From the NCBI RefSeq assembly GCF_000717335.1, contig NZ_JNYZ01000039.1, forward strand, positions 62,001-126,000: DNA of 64,000 nucleotides. The letters run 5' to 3'. Positions 1-7,119 of the stretch are shown here, piece by piece (position 1 is the first letter of the stretch; each line of letters begins with the position of its first letter). This DNA is from Amycolatopsis jejuensis. GTDB taxonomy: Bacteria > Actinomycetota > Actinomycetes > Mycobacteriales > Pseudonocardiaceae. The notes under the pieces are model-generated. The model was not told the origin of the DNA and did not search any database. It was given only the letters and a program-made list of their open reading frames with translations. Made by a program: the position numbers and the translations under genes.

Positions 1-396
1 CGGGCGAAGCTCGCCGCCGCCGGGCTCGCCGACGACGTGCGCGTGTCCAGTGCCGGGGTCGGGCCCTGGCATGCCGGGGAGCCTGCCGACCGCCGGGCGC
101 GCGCCACGCTCAAGGCGCACGGCTACCCCACCGAGCACGCCGCGGCGCAGGTCACCGACGACGATCTCGAGGCTGACCTGCTGCTCGCCGCCGATGAAGG
201 GCATCTCGACTTCCTGCGTTCCCGCGTCGACGACCCCTCGCGGGTACGGCTCCTGCGGTCGTTCGACCCGTCCGCTCCGGACGGCGCCGAGGTGCCGGAC
301 CCGTATTACGGCGGCGACGACGGCTTCGAGGACGTGCTCGCCATGATCGAGCGGACCGTCCCCGGGCTGCTGGACTGGGTCCGCAAGCAGGGGTGA
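1..396 (+). CDS. ptpA: Low-molecular-weight protein tyrosine phosphatase, 5' end missing
   Basis: Reading frame 1 is open from the first base, so the gene enters from the left edge and only its C-terminal part is visible. The N-terminal P-loop (CxxxxxR) lies outside the window. What remains fits the family: a segment beginning RVSSAGVGPWHAGEPAD, the aspartates of DDDLEADLLLAADE, and the late general-acid region VPDPYYGGDDGFEDVL, where the Asp of DPYY protonates the leaving group. These enzymes dephosphorylate protein tyrosines in the cytosol, and some are secreted virulence factors in mycobacteria. The SURF1 and CobD neighbours repeat the mycobacterial ptpA locus order (recalled), which is why that symbol is given. 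Confidence 0.85.
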   Translation, partial: RAKLAAAGLADDVRVSSAGVGPWHAGEPADRRARATLKAHGYPTEHAAAQVTDDDLEADLLLAADEGHLDFLRSRVDDPSRVRLLRSFDPSAPDGAEVPDPYYGGDDGFEDVLAMIERTVPGLLDWVRKQG

Positions 397-444
397 CGCC
401 AGGTCCGGGTGCGCGCACGGAACGCGACGGCTTACCGTAGAGGG

Positions 445-1272
445 GTGCGGTTGCGGTTCCTGCTCCGGCCCGGATGGCTGGCGTTGACAGCGGTGGTGTT
501 CACCTTTGCCATCTGCTGTTACACGCTGCTGGCCCCGTGGCAGTTCCGGCGCGACAGCGAGCAGGAAACCCAGAACAACGCGCTCAGCACGTCCTTCACC
601 GCGAAGCCGGCGCCGGCCGCGCAGATGCTGCCGCCGGGTACTTCGCCGGGCCAGGGCACCGAGTGGCACCTCGTCACGATCACCGGCACGTACCTGCCGT
701 CGGCGGAGGTTGTCGCGCGGCTGCGCACTGTGCAGGGCGAAGGTGCGTACGAGGTCCTCACGCCGCTTCGCGCCACCGACGGCACTGTGTACCTGATCGA
801 CCGCGGCTACGTACGCCTCAACAGCGACTCCGGCGTGCTCCCGTACGCAGCGGCGCCGGGCGGGCAGGTCACGGTGGTCGCGCGCGTGCGAAGCGACGAG
901 ACAGACCCGAAGCACCGTGACGCGTTCGCCGACGCGTCGACGAACGGGAAGCTGCAGAGTTACACCGTCGACTCGCGAGTGGTGGCGAAGGCGTCCGGGC
1001 TCACAATCCGGCCCGGGTACTTCCAGCTCGACCAGCGCCAGCCCGGCGTGCTCGGCGCGCTGCCGCTGCCGCAGCTGGACTCGGGCCCGTTCTTCTCGTA
1101 CGCGCTGCAGTGGCTCGCGTTCGGCACGATGGCGCTGATGGGCTGGCTGTACTTCACGATCCGCGAAATGCGCCCGGGCGGCGCGCTCACCACGGAACGG
1201 CCGGAGCGCAGCCGCCGCCGCAAGTCGGTGGCCGAGATGCTGGCCGAGGACGAGTACACCCCCACCGCCTGA
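445..1272 (+). CDS. SURF1 family cytochrome c oxidase assembly protein
   Basis: SURF1 proteins help insert haem into subunit I of aa3-type cytochrome oxidase at the cytoplasmic membrane. The protein (275 aa) has the family architecture: an N-terminal membrane helix (about residues 8-28, WLALTAVVFTFAICCY), a large extracytoplasmic domain, and a C-terminal membrane helix (about 222-245, ALQWLAFGTMALMGWLYF) followed by a basic cytoplasmic tail. An in-frame GTG exists at 409, but GTG 445 gives the usual start MRLRFLLRPGW just ahead of the first helix. It starts about 50 nt after the phosphatase stop. Confidence 0.88.
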   Translation: MRLRFLLRPGWLALTAVVFTFAICCYTLLAPWQFRRDSEQETQNNALSTSFTAKPAPAAQMLPPGTSPGQGTEWHLVTITGTYLPSAEVVARLRTVQGEGAYEVLTPLRATDGTVYLIDRGYVRLNSDSGVLPYAAAPGGQVTVVARVRSDETDPKHRDAFADASTNGKLQSYTVDSRVVAKASGLTIRPGYFQLDQRQPGVLGALPLPQLDSGPFFSYALQWLAFGTMALMGWLYFTIREMRPGGALTTERPERSRRRKSVAEMLAEDEYTPTA

Positions 1273-1299
1273 AGTGCGCGCGCCGTCGATACTGGCGGC

Positions 1300-1668
1300 A
1301 TGCTGATCCACCCGTGGGACGCCGCAGACGACCCGGCACTCGGTGTCCCGACGTCGTACTACGCGAGCGTGCAGCTGGCCTGCGACGTCCGCATCGTCGA
1401 TGACCCGGCCGCCAAGGCGGCCATCTTGAATCGCCAGCTGGCGCATTTCGAGCCGGACGGCAAGCGCACCCCAGTGTCCTCTGTGGACGCTCCGGATCGC
1501 CGTCTGCTACCCGGAATCCGCGGTATCGAGCTCACCGTGACCGAGGTTCGGGCGAAATTCAAGTACGGCGGCAACAAGACTGCGGAAGACCGTCAGCGAA
1601 TCGGGGCGCGACTGTCCGAACGCGACGGTATCCATGATGCGGAAGCGGTGGCGCACTTACGGCCGTGA
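1300..1668 (+). CDS. PaiB-like FMN-binding protein with a central deletion
   Basis: The 122-residue product has the opening of the long PaiB/FMN_bind_2 family (MLIHPWDAA) and then jumps directly to its C-terminal half: GVPTSYYASVQLACDVRIVDDP, LPGIRGIELTVTEVRAKFKYGGNK and the tail with AEDRQRIGARL. Full-length relatives are about 200-220 aa; roughly 90 residues that form much of the FMN-binding barrel are absent, with the frame kept. A GATACT -10 box sits 7 nt before the ATG, so a leaderless transcript is likely. The last 12 nt overlap the convergent cobD. It may be a relic or a miniaturised protein; flavin binding should not be assumed. Confidence 0.6.
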   Translation: MLIHPWDAADDPALGVPTSYYASVQLACDVRIVDDPAAKAAILNRQLAHFEPDGKRTPVSSVDAPDRRLLPGIRGIELTVTEVRAKFKYGGNKTAEDRQRIGARLSERDGIHDAEAVAHLRP

Positions 1669-2547
1669 GCGGCGCAACCCGGACAACATCGCCACCACCA
1701 CGGAAGTCCCTGCGGCCAGCCAGCCGACCACTCTGGACAGTTCCACCGCGCGCGTGACGTGCCCGGCATCCGGATTGCGGCCGATCCCCAGCACCGGCAG
1801 CTCCACGACGCCATGCGGGTACACCGTCCGCCCGCCGACGCGGATTTCCAGCGCTCCGGCGAAAGCTGCCTCGACGCGACCCGCGTTCGGGCTCGGATGG
1901 GCGATCGTGTCGCGTCGCCAGGCTCGCCATGCACCGCCTGCGGAGCCGCCGACGACCGGCGCGCCCAATACTGTCAATGCAGCGGCCGCGCGGGTCGGCA
2001 GGAGCTGGACAAGTTCGTGAAGCCGGTCGACGATCCAGTGGCCGGGCGAGGCGCGGCGCACCAGTCCGACCGTGCGGGCCGCCAGGAGTCCGGGTACCCC
2101 CGCGACCGCACCCCACAGCAGCGGCGCAACGACCACTTCGGACGTATTCTCCGCCAGAGTTTCCACTGACGCACGGGAAAGCGCGGCCGTGCCGAGCCCT
2201 TCGGCGACGCGGGGGTCCAATTCGGACAGTGTGTCGCGGGCGGGCTGGAGGCGGCCTTCCTCGAGATCGCGGGCGAGTTCCGTGCCCTGGGTGGCGAGCC
2301 CGGCCGCGCCGACGACGGCCCAGGTGGCGAGCGCGGTGGTAGCCGCCTGGAGCACCGGCCGACGACGTCCGGCGCGCTCGGCGAGCACCCCGGCGGTGAC
2401 GGCCAGCCCGGCCAGCCCCAGTCCGGCGGCGGATCCCGGCCCGGTGGCCTTGCGGAAGGCGCCGACCGGCGGACGGCGCCGCGGGTCGCCGAGTGCACTG
2501 TCGGCAGCAAGGCCGAGCATCAAGCCGATTGCGCGCGCCGCGCTCAC
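1657..2547 (-). CDS. cobD: Adenosylcobinamide-phosphate synthase CobD/CbiB
   Basis: CobD attaches the aminopropanol arm to adenosylcobyric acid in late cobalamin biosynthesis and is an integral membrane protein. The sequence shows family landmarks: GLAADSALGDPRRRPPVGAF near the N-terminus, the SELDPR motif (usually SDLDPR), an ENTSEVVVAPLLWG segment, the HPSPNAGRVEAAFAGALEI block, and a final hydrophobic helix. At 296 aa it is near normal length. The start used is GTG 2547; ATG 2520 (MLGLAADSALGD) is an alternative. No cobalamin riboswitch fits in the 25 nt separating it from the next gene. Confidence 0.9.
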   Translation of the reverse strand: MSAARAIGLMLGLAADSALGDPRRRPPVGAFRKATGPGSAAGLGLAGLAVTAGVLAERAGRRRPVLQAATTALATWAVVGAAGLATQGTELARDLEEGRLQPARDTLSELDPRVAEGLGTAALSRASVETLAENTSEVVVAPLLWGAVAGVPGLLAARTVGLVRRASPGHWIVDRLHELVQLLPTRAAAALTVLGAPVVGGSAGGAWRAWRRDTIAHPSPNAGRVEAAFAGALEIRVGGRTVYPHGVVELPVLGIGRNPDAGHVTRAVELSRVVGWLAAGTSVVVAMLSGLRRSRP

Positions 2548-2572
2548 CAGTAACCCCCGAACGTGAACGAAC

Positions 2573-3280
2573 TCAGCCGCCGAGGTTACTCGACACCGCG
2601 GCGGCGATTTCGTGGTGTGCCTGCTCGACGATGTCCCGCATCGCCCGCTCGGCGCGGACGGCGTCGGCGACGTCCACCGCCTCCGCGACCGCGACGTGCA
2701 GTGCGACCGCCTCGGGCTGCGGTTCCTCGGGCATCAGGCCGTGCCCGGTGCGTCCGGCCAGCACCTCGGCGACCACCGAGGACAGCTGGGCGAACATCGG
2801 GTTCCGCGATGCGGACAGGAGCAGGTCGTGGAACGCGATGTCGTGGCCGAGGAAGGCGCTGAGGTCGCGGGCGCGCGCCGTCTGGCGGAGATGCACGGCG
2901 AGTGCGCGGAGGCGGCCACGTTCCTCCGGCGTCGCCCGGAGCGCGGCGAACCGGGCGGCAACCGGCTCGACCGCGGACCGCAGTTCGGTGAGCGTGCGCA
3001 GCGCGGCCGGCCGGTCCGCGCCGTCGAGCTGCCAGCGGATCAGCCGCGGGTCGTAGTGGTTCCACGCGGCCGGCTCGCACACGGTGACCCCGACGCGGCG
3101 GCGGCTCGTGGTCAGCCCCATCGTCTCCAGTACCCGCACGACCTCGCGCGCCACCGTGCGCGACGTGCCGTAGCGCTCCTGCAGCTCCTCCGACCGCAGC
3201 ACCTCGCCGGGCGCCAGCGCACCGTTCACGATCGCCGCGCCGAGTTCGTCGAGCATCTGCTCGTGCCGGTCACTCCCCAC
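2573..3280 (-). CDS. gntR: GntR/FadR-family repressor of gluconate genes
   Basis: A 235-residue regulator with an N-terminal winged helix (about 5-70, including LRSEELQERYGTSRTVAREVVRVLE) and a C-terminal all-helical FCD ligand domain with a likely metal site (HDIAFHDLLLSASRNP and later His residues). It is divergently transcribed from gntK-gntP, so gluconate-responsive repression is the likely role. The GTG start is preceded 7 nt upstream by a TAGGTT -10 box (minus strand, 3287-3292), consistent with leaderless transcription. The ligand, gluconate or 6-phosphogluconate, is inferred from context only. Confidence 0.85.
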   Translation of the reverse strand: MGSDRHEQMLDELGAAIVNGALAPGEVLRSEELQERYGTSRTVAREVVRVLETMGLTTSRRRVGVTVCEPAAWNHYDPRLIRWQLDGADRPAALRTLTELRSAVEPVAARFAALRATPEERGRLRALAVHLRQTARARDLSAFLGHDIAFHDLLLSASRNPMFAQLSSVVAEVLAGRTGHGLMPEEPQPEAVALHVAVAEAVDVADAVRAERAMRDIVEQAHHEIAAAVSSNLGG

Positions 3281-3308
3281 CTGCCCAACCTAGCGCCCTG
3301 ATTCGATT

Positions 3309-3340
3309 AAGTACTACTACTTCTTGAATAAGTAGTACTT
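3309..3340. promoter_or_regulatory. Probable GntR operator between gntR and gntK
   Basis: Two nested inverted repeats overlap here in AT-rich sequence that contrasts with its surroundings. The outer arms are AAGTACTAC (3309-3317) and GTAGTACTT (3332-3340). The inner arms are TACTACTT (3315-3322) and AAGTAGTA (3330-3337) around a 7-nt centre. It lies 31 nt before the gntK start and about 29 nt before the gntR start, so one bound dimer could repress gntK and autoregulate gntR. The sequence is seen directly; the cognate protein is inferred from position. Confidence 0.7.
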
Positions 3341-3370
3341 TTGGGTTTCACTGGTCGCCGGAGGTGGCGC

Positions 3371-3865
3371 ATGACTGTCATCGTGGTGATGGGTGTGTCG
3401 GGCTCGGGCAAGACGACGGTCGGCACGGCAGTCGCGCGGGCACTCGGAGTCGAGTACGCCGAGGCGGACGCATTCCACCCGCAGGCGAACATCGACAAGA
3501 TGACCGCGGGCCGCCCGCTCACCGACGAGGACCGCGCGCCGTGGCTGGCCGCGATCGCGACGTGGATCGCCGAACATCAGGAAAGCGGCGGCGTGGTCAG
3601 CTCGTCCGCCTTGAAGCGGCGCTACCGCGACGTGCTGCGCGGCAGTGGCCAGGTGTGGTTCCTGCACCTGGACGGGTCGCACGACCTGCTGGCCAAGCGG
3701 ATGAAAACCCGCACCGGCCACTTCATGCCGGTGTCCCTGCTGGATTCCCAGCTTGCGGACCTGGAGCCGCTGGAGCCCGACGAGCCGGGCTCGACCTTTG
3801 ACATCAGCCGTTCGCCCGCCGACGTGGTGGCAGCGGCACTGACCGCATTTCGGGAGTGCGCATGA
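3371..3865 (+). CDS. gntK: Gluconokinase
   Basis: This cytosolic kinase phosphorylates gluconate to 6-phosphogluconate for the pentose phosphate pathway. The 164-aa protein begins with beta-strand 1 and a P-loop (VVMGVSGSGKTTVG), followed by the substrate-binding DAFHPQANIDKM segment, the GRPLTDEDRAPWL motif and SSALKRRYRDVLR, all diagnostic for GntK. ATG 3371 is chosen over the upstream TTG because GGAGG lies 8 nt before it and the P-loop is then at the normal distance. It overlaps gntP by 4 nt (ATGA), so the two are translationally coupled. Confidence 0.95.
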   Translation: MTVIVVMGVSGSGKTTVGTAVARALGVEYAEADAFHPQANIDKMTAGRPLTDEDRAPWLAAIATWIAEHQESGGVVSSSALKRRYRDVLRGSGQVWFLHLDGSHDLLAKRMKTRTGHFMPVSLLDSQLADLEPLEPDEPGSTFDISRSPADVVAAALTAFRECA

Positions 3866-5220
3866 CCGCCGCCTGGACCGGCCACGACACCCGGTTGATC
3901 GTCGCGACAGTTCTCGCCATTGCGGTGATCGTCGTGCTGATCAGCAAGGTCAAACTGCATCCGCTGCTCGCGTTGACACTCGGCTCCGGCACGCTCGGGC
4001 TGGTCGCCGGGATGCCGGTCGCGAAGCTGCTGAAGAGTTTCACGAACGGCGTCGGCAGCACCGTCGCGTCGGTCGGCGTGCTCATTGCCTTCGGCGCGAT
4101 GCTCGGGAAACTGCTCGCCGATTCCGGTGGTGCGGACCGGATCGTGGACACCGTGCTCGGCCGCGTGCGCGGCGGCGGGCTGCCGTGGGCGATGGCACTG
4201 GTGGCCGCGCTGATCGGGTTGCCGATGTTCTTCGAGATCGGGCTCGTGATGCTCATCCCGGTGGTGTTGCTGGTCGCCAAGCGCAGCGGGAAACCCGTGC
4301 TGCTGCTGGGAATTCCGGCTCTGGCAGGGTTGTCAGTGCTGCACGGGCTCGTGCCGCCGCACCCCGGTCCGCTGGCTGCGGCCGGGGCGCTGAACGCGAA
4401 CGTCGGGATCACGCTTGCGCTGGGCCTGCTCGTCGGCATTCCGACGGTGATCATCGCAGGCCCGCTGTTCGGCCGTATCGCCGCACGGATGGTCCCCGAC
4501 GCCGAACCCCCGGAGCGGCTCGTGCCGGAATCGGAAAGCACCGACCCGAAACACCGCCCCAGCTTCGCCGCAACACTGTCCACTGTGCTCTTACCGGTGG
4601 TACTCATGCTGGCGAAGGCACTCGCGGACATCTTGGCGGACAAGGAAAATCTCGCCCGCCGGGTCCTCGACTTCATCGGTGACCCGCTCGTGGCTCTGCT
4701 GCTGGCGGTCCTCGTCGGAATGGTCGTGCTCGGCCGCCCGGCGCGGCTGAACCGGGAACGGCTGTCGTCGATCATCGGCGAATCACTGGGTCCGATCGCG
4801 GGCATTGTGCTGATCGTGGCGGCGGGCGGCGGGTTCAAGCAGACACTCGTGGACGCCGGGGTCGGCGACGTGATCACCAGCCTCTCCACGGGCGCGCACC
4901 TGTCGCCGTTGCTGCTCGGCTGGCTGGTCGCGGTGGCCATCCGCCTCGCGACCGGCTCGGCAACGGTCGCCACGGTCTCCGCGGCAGGCATCGTCGCCCC
5001 GCTCGCCGCCACCCTCGACCCGACACACAACGCGCTGCTGGTCCTCGCCATCGGCGCGGGCTCGCTGTTCTTCTCCCATCTCAACGACGCCGGGTTCTGG
5101 CTGGTCAAGGAGTACTTCGGGATGTCCGTCGGGCAGACGCTGAAGAGCTGGTCGGTGATGGAAACGGTGATTTCGGTGGTCGCGATCGCGCTCATCCTGC
5201 CGCTCGGCGCGCTGCTCTGA
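3862..5220 (+). CDS. gntP: Gluconate:H+ symporter, GntP family
   Basis: A 452-aa permease of the GntP family with about 12 hydrophobic segments; it imports gluconate for the adjacent kinase. Family signatures include the early LHPLLALTLGSGTLGLVAGMP segment, the conserved HGLVPPHPGPLAAAGALN loop and the LNDAGFWLVKEYFGM segment near the C-terminus. ATG 3862 is used because it forms the ATGA overlap with gntK. Regulation is presumably shared with gntK through the upstream GntR operator. Confidence 0.93.
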   Translation: MTAAWTGHDTRLIVATVLAIAVIVVLISKVKLHPLLALTLGSGTLGLVAGMPVAKLLKSFTNGVGSTVASVGVLIAFGAMLGKLLADSGGADRIVDTVLGRVRGGGLPWAMALVAALIGLPMFFEIGLVMLIPVVLLVAKRSGKPVLLLGIPALAGLSVLHGLVPPHPGPLAAAGALNANVGITLALGLLVGIPTVIIAGPLFGRIAARMVPDAEPPERLVPESESTDPKHRPSFAATLSTVLLPVVLMLAKALADILADKENLARRVLDFIGDPLVALLLAVLVGMVVLGRPARLNRERLSSIIGESLGPIAGIVLIVAAGGGFKQTLVDAGVGDVITSLSTGAHLSPLLLGWLVAVAIRLATGSATVATVSAAGIVAPLAATLDPTHNALLVLAIGAGSLFFSHLNDAGFWLVKEYFGMSVGQTLKSWSVMETVISVVAIALILPLGALL

Positions 5221-5230
5221 GCAGTGCCGG

Positions 5231-5260
5231 TTGACATGTGACCTTTTGGTCACCTATTCT
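5231..5260 (+). promoter_or_regulatory. arsR-type promoter with operator in the spacer
   Basis: A consensus-like -35 TTGACA (5231-5236) and -10 TATTCT (5255-5260) are separated by 18 nt. The spacer holds a perfect palindrome, GTGACC-TTTT-GGTCAC (5238-5253). The predicted transcription start falls on the GTG of the regulator at 5267, so the mRNA should be leaderless. A repressor on the palindrome would occlude RNA polymerase, which fits autoregulation by the ArsR-type protein encoded immediately downstream. Confidence 0.75.
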
Positions 5261-5266
5261 CGGTGC

Positions 5267-5596
5267 GTGCCCGACGAGGACCTGGTTTTCAAGGCTCTGG
5301 CGGATCCGACCCGCCGGTTCCTGCTCGACCTGCTCTACGCGCGTGACGGCCGCACGCTCACCGAGCTGGAGTCCGAAGTGGACATGACGCGGTTCGGGGT
5401 GATGAAGCACCTCAAGCTGCTCGAGGAAGCCGGGCTCGTCGTCTCCCGCAAGGAGGGGCGCGAGAAACGGCACTTCCTCAACCCCGTCCCGATCCGGCAG
5501 ATCCACGACCGCTGGATCGACAAATACACCGAACAGCACGTTTCGTCCTTGCTCGACCTCAAGGCCGAGCTCGAATCCGAGGAGCCCGACTCATGA
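5267..5596 (+). CDS. ArsR-type winged-helix regulator
   Basis: A 109-aa HTH protein. The N-terminal motif VFKALADPTRRFLLDLLYARDGRTLTELE, the recognition helix MTRFGVMKHLKLLEEAGLV and the wing VVSRKEGREKRHFLNPVPI identify the ArsR superfamily branch that partners with SRPBCC (AHSA1) proteins. No metal-binding CxC motif is present, so a metal-sensor role is unlikely. The start is GTG 5267 because the -10 box lies 7 nt upstream; TTG 5231 lies inside the -35 box. Its stop overlaps the start of the SRPBCC gene by 4 nt. Confidence 0.88.
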   Translation: MPDEDLVFKALADPTRRFLLDLLYARDGRTLTELESEVDMTRFGVMKHLKLLEEAGLVVSRKEGREKRHFLNPVPIRQIHDRWIDKYTEQHVSSLLDLKAELESEEPDS

Positions 5597-6102
5597 CCGA
5601 GACCACGACCGTGCAGGTCAACCGCGTCTACATCAAGGCAACCCCGCAGGCCGTGTGGGACGCCATCACGAAGCCGGAATGGACCGCGAAATACGGGTAC
5701 ACCGGCCTGGCGGAGTTCGACCTCAAGCGCGGCGGCAAGCACCGCACCAAGCCGACCCAGGCGTTCATCGACGCCGGTTACACCAGCGACCTGCTGGACG
5801 GCGAGGTCCTCGAAGTTGATCCGCCACGCAAGCTCGTGATCACGTGGAAACTGCTGATGGACCCCGGTCTCATTGCCGAGCCGTACACCACGCTCACCTA
5901 CGACATCGAGGAAACCCAGACCGCGGGCACCCGCCTCACCGTGACGCACGACGTCACCGGTGCCCCTGGCCACGCCGCTCTCGTTTCGGGCGCGCAGGAA
6001 GACATCAACGCCGCGCCCGGGGAAAACGCCGGTGGGGGCTGGGCGTGGGTGCTGTCCGACCTCAAGTCCGTGCTGGAGACCGGAAAGGGCGTCGCTGCCT
6101 GA
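5593..6102 (+). CDS. SRPBCC (AHSA1-like) ligand-binding protein
   Basis: A 169-aa START/AHSA1-fold protein: VYIKATPQAVWDAITKPEWTAKYGY at the N-terminus, a central DGEVLEVDPPRKLVITW strand pair, and the closing helix GGGWAWVLSDLKSVLETG. Such proteins form a helix-grip pocket for hydrophobic ligands and are often encoded in the same operon as ArsR-type regulators, as here (ATGA overlap). The ligand is unknown. A strong hairpin terminator begins 4 nt after the stop codon. Confidence 0.85.
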   Translation: MTETTTVQVNRVYIKATPQAVWDAITKPEWTAKYGYTGLAEFDLKRGGKHRTKPTQAFIDAGYTSDLLDGEVLEVDPPRKLVITWKLLMDPGLIAEPYTTLTYDIEETQTAGTRLTVTHDVTGAPGHAALVSGAQEDINAAPGENAGGGWAWVLSDLKSVLETGKGVAA

Positions 6103-6105
6103 CGT

Positions 6106-6142
6106 CGAGAGTGGCTGTGCTCACCCGGCACAGCCACTCTCG
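6106..6142. terminator. Bidirectional hairpin terminator between convergent genes
   Basis: A perfect 15-bp stem (6106-6120 with 6128-6142; right arm begins GCACAGCCACTCTC) closes a 7-nt loop. It lies between the stop codons of the SRPBCC gene (plus) and the BadF-type kinase (minus). There is no U-tract, as is usual in high-GC actinomycetes. Confidence 0.8.
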
Positions 6143-6147
6143 GCGGT

Positions 6148-7119
6148 TCAGCCGCGCTGTGTTGCCGCTTTCAGCGCGGCTTTTGCGGCGGCTGGGGTAT
6201 TCAAGAAATCCAATCCGAACAACGCTGCCCCGACTACCGGGTTCACGTCGACAACCCGCACTTGGGCGCGGGGCGCCACTTTCAAGCAGCGGCGTTCGAT
6301 TTCCGCAATCACCGGGCTTCCGACGCCGGTCAGAACACCGCCGCCCAAAACGATCTCCGGAGTCGCTGACGTGAGTTCCAGCCGTCGCAGGATTACTGCG
6401 ACCAGGAGGCTTACTTCCTCGGTGAAACGGGTTACGACCTCCTGTGCCACCTCGTCTCCTGCTGCGGCGACCTCGAACAGGAGCGGGCATAAACCGTGGA
6501 TCGAAGCGGCGTCGATCTCGTGGAAGTGCAATCCCTGTACGACATCCAGAAGTGTTGCCGCACCGAAATAGTTCGCCACCGCGGATTGTAAAGCGGTGCG
6601 TGGACCACGTCCGTCTTCAGCGCGTACCGCCCACCAAAGGGCTTCTTCGCCGAGCCGGTAACCGCCGCCCCAGTCGCCCGATACCTTACCCAGTGCGGGG
6701 AATCGGTACGAGCGACCGTCCGGACCAACGCCGGCGCCGTTGATTCCGGCACCGCAGACCACCGCGACGCCGGTACCGTCTGTGGTTCCGGCGCGTAGCA
6801 AAGCCAAAACATCGTTGCCAACGGCCAAAGTGGAGCTCCACCCTCGGGCCGCCAACACAGTGCGTAGGGCGTCTTCTTCCCGCGGGAAATCGAGACCGGC
6901 CAAATATGCAGTGGTGTGGAGGGCAAAAGGGCGTTCGGTGGGCAAACCCGCGGAGTGGAGCGCGGTCAGGACGAGATCTTCCAACGCGGCAACGCATCCG
7001 TCGACGCCGACCCGTTGTGGCGAAGCGCCAGGGCCGCGGGATTCGCCGAGTACCTCGCCGTCCCGCGAAACCACCAGCACCTCGGTCTTGCTGTTCCCCC
7101 CGTCGATCGCGACGATCAT
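6148..7119 (-). CDS. BadF/BcrA-type sugar kinase (GlcNAc kinase-like)
   Basis: A 323-aa ASKHA-fold ATPase. The phosphate-1 motif is at the N-terminus (IVAIDGGNSKTEVLVV). The central part has VGNDVLALLRAG, then VVCGAGINGAGV and GDWGGGYRLGEEAL, and an adenosine motif (EIVLGGGVLTG) lies near the C-terminus. This subgroup includes N-acetylglucosamine and glucosamine kinases. It is the last gene of the sugar operon and overlaps the GH4 gene by 4 nt. It may phosphorylate the imported glycoside or the released sugar; the exact substrate cannot be read from sequence. Confidence 0.82.
   Translation of the reverse strand: MIVAIDGGNSKTEVLVVSRDGEVLGESRGPGASPQRVGVDGCVAALEDLVLTALHSAGLPTERPFALHTTAYLAGLDFPREEDALRTVLAARGWSSTLAVGNDVLALLRAGTTDGTGVAVVCGAGINGAGVGPDGRSYRFPALGKVSGDWGGGYRLGEEALWWAVRAEDGRGPRTALQSAVANYFGAATLLDVVQGLHFHEIDAASIHGLCPLLFEVAAAGDEVAQEVVTRFTEEVSLLVAVILRRLELTSATPEIVLGGGVLTGVGSPVIAEIERRCLKVAPRAQVRVVDVNPVVGAALFGLDFLNTPAAAKAALKAATQRG

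Noticed and set aside
2548..2572. Possible cobalamin riboswitch before cobD
   Set aside because: Only 25 nt separate cobD from the upstream gene and there is no B12-box-like sequence.
3804..5237. 477-codon minus-strand frame opposite gntP
   Set aside because: Ser/Thr-rich shadow of a well-supported permease; no start signal or domain.
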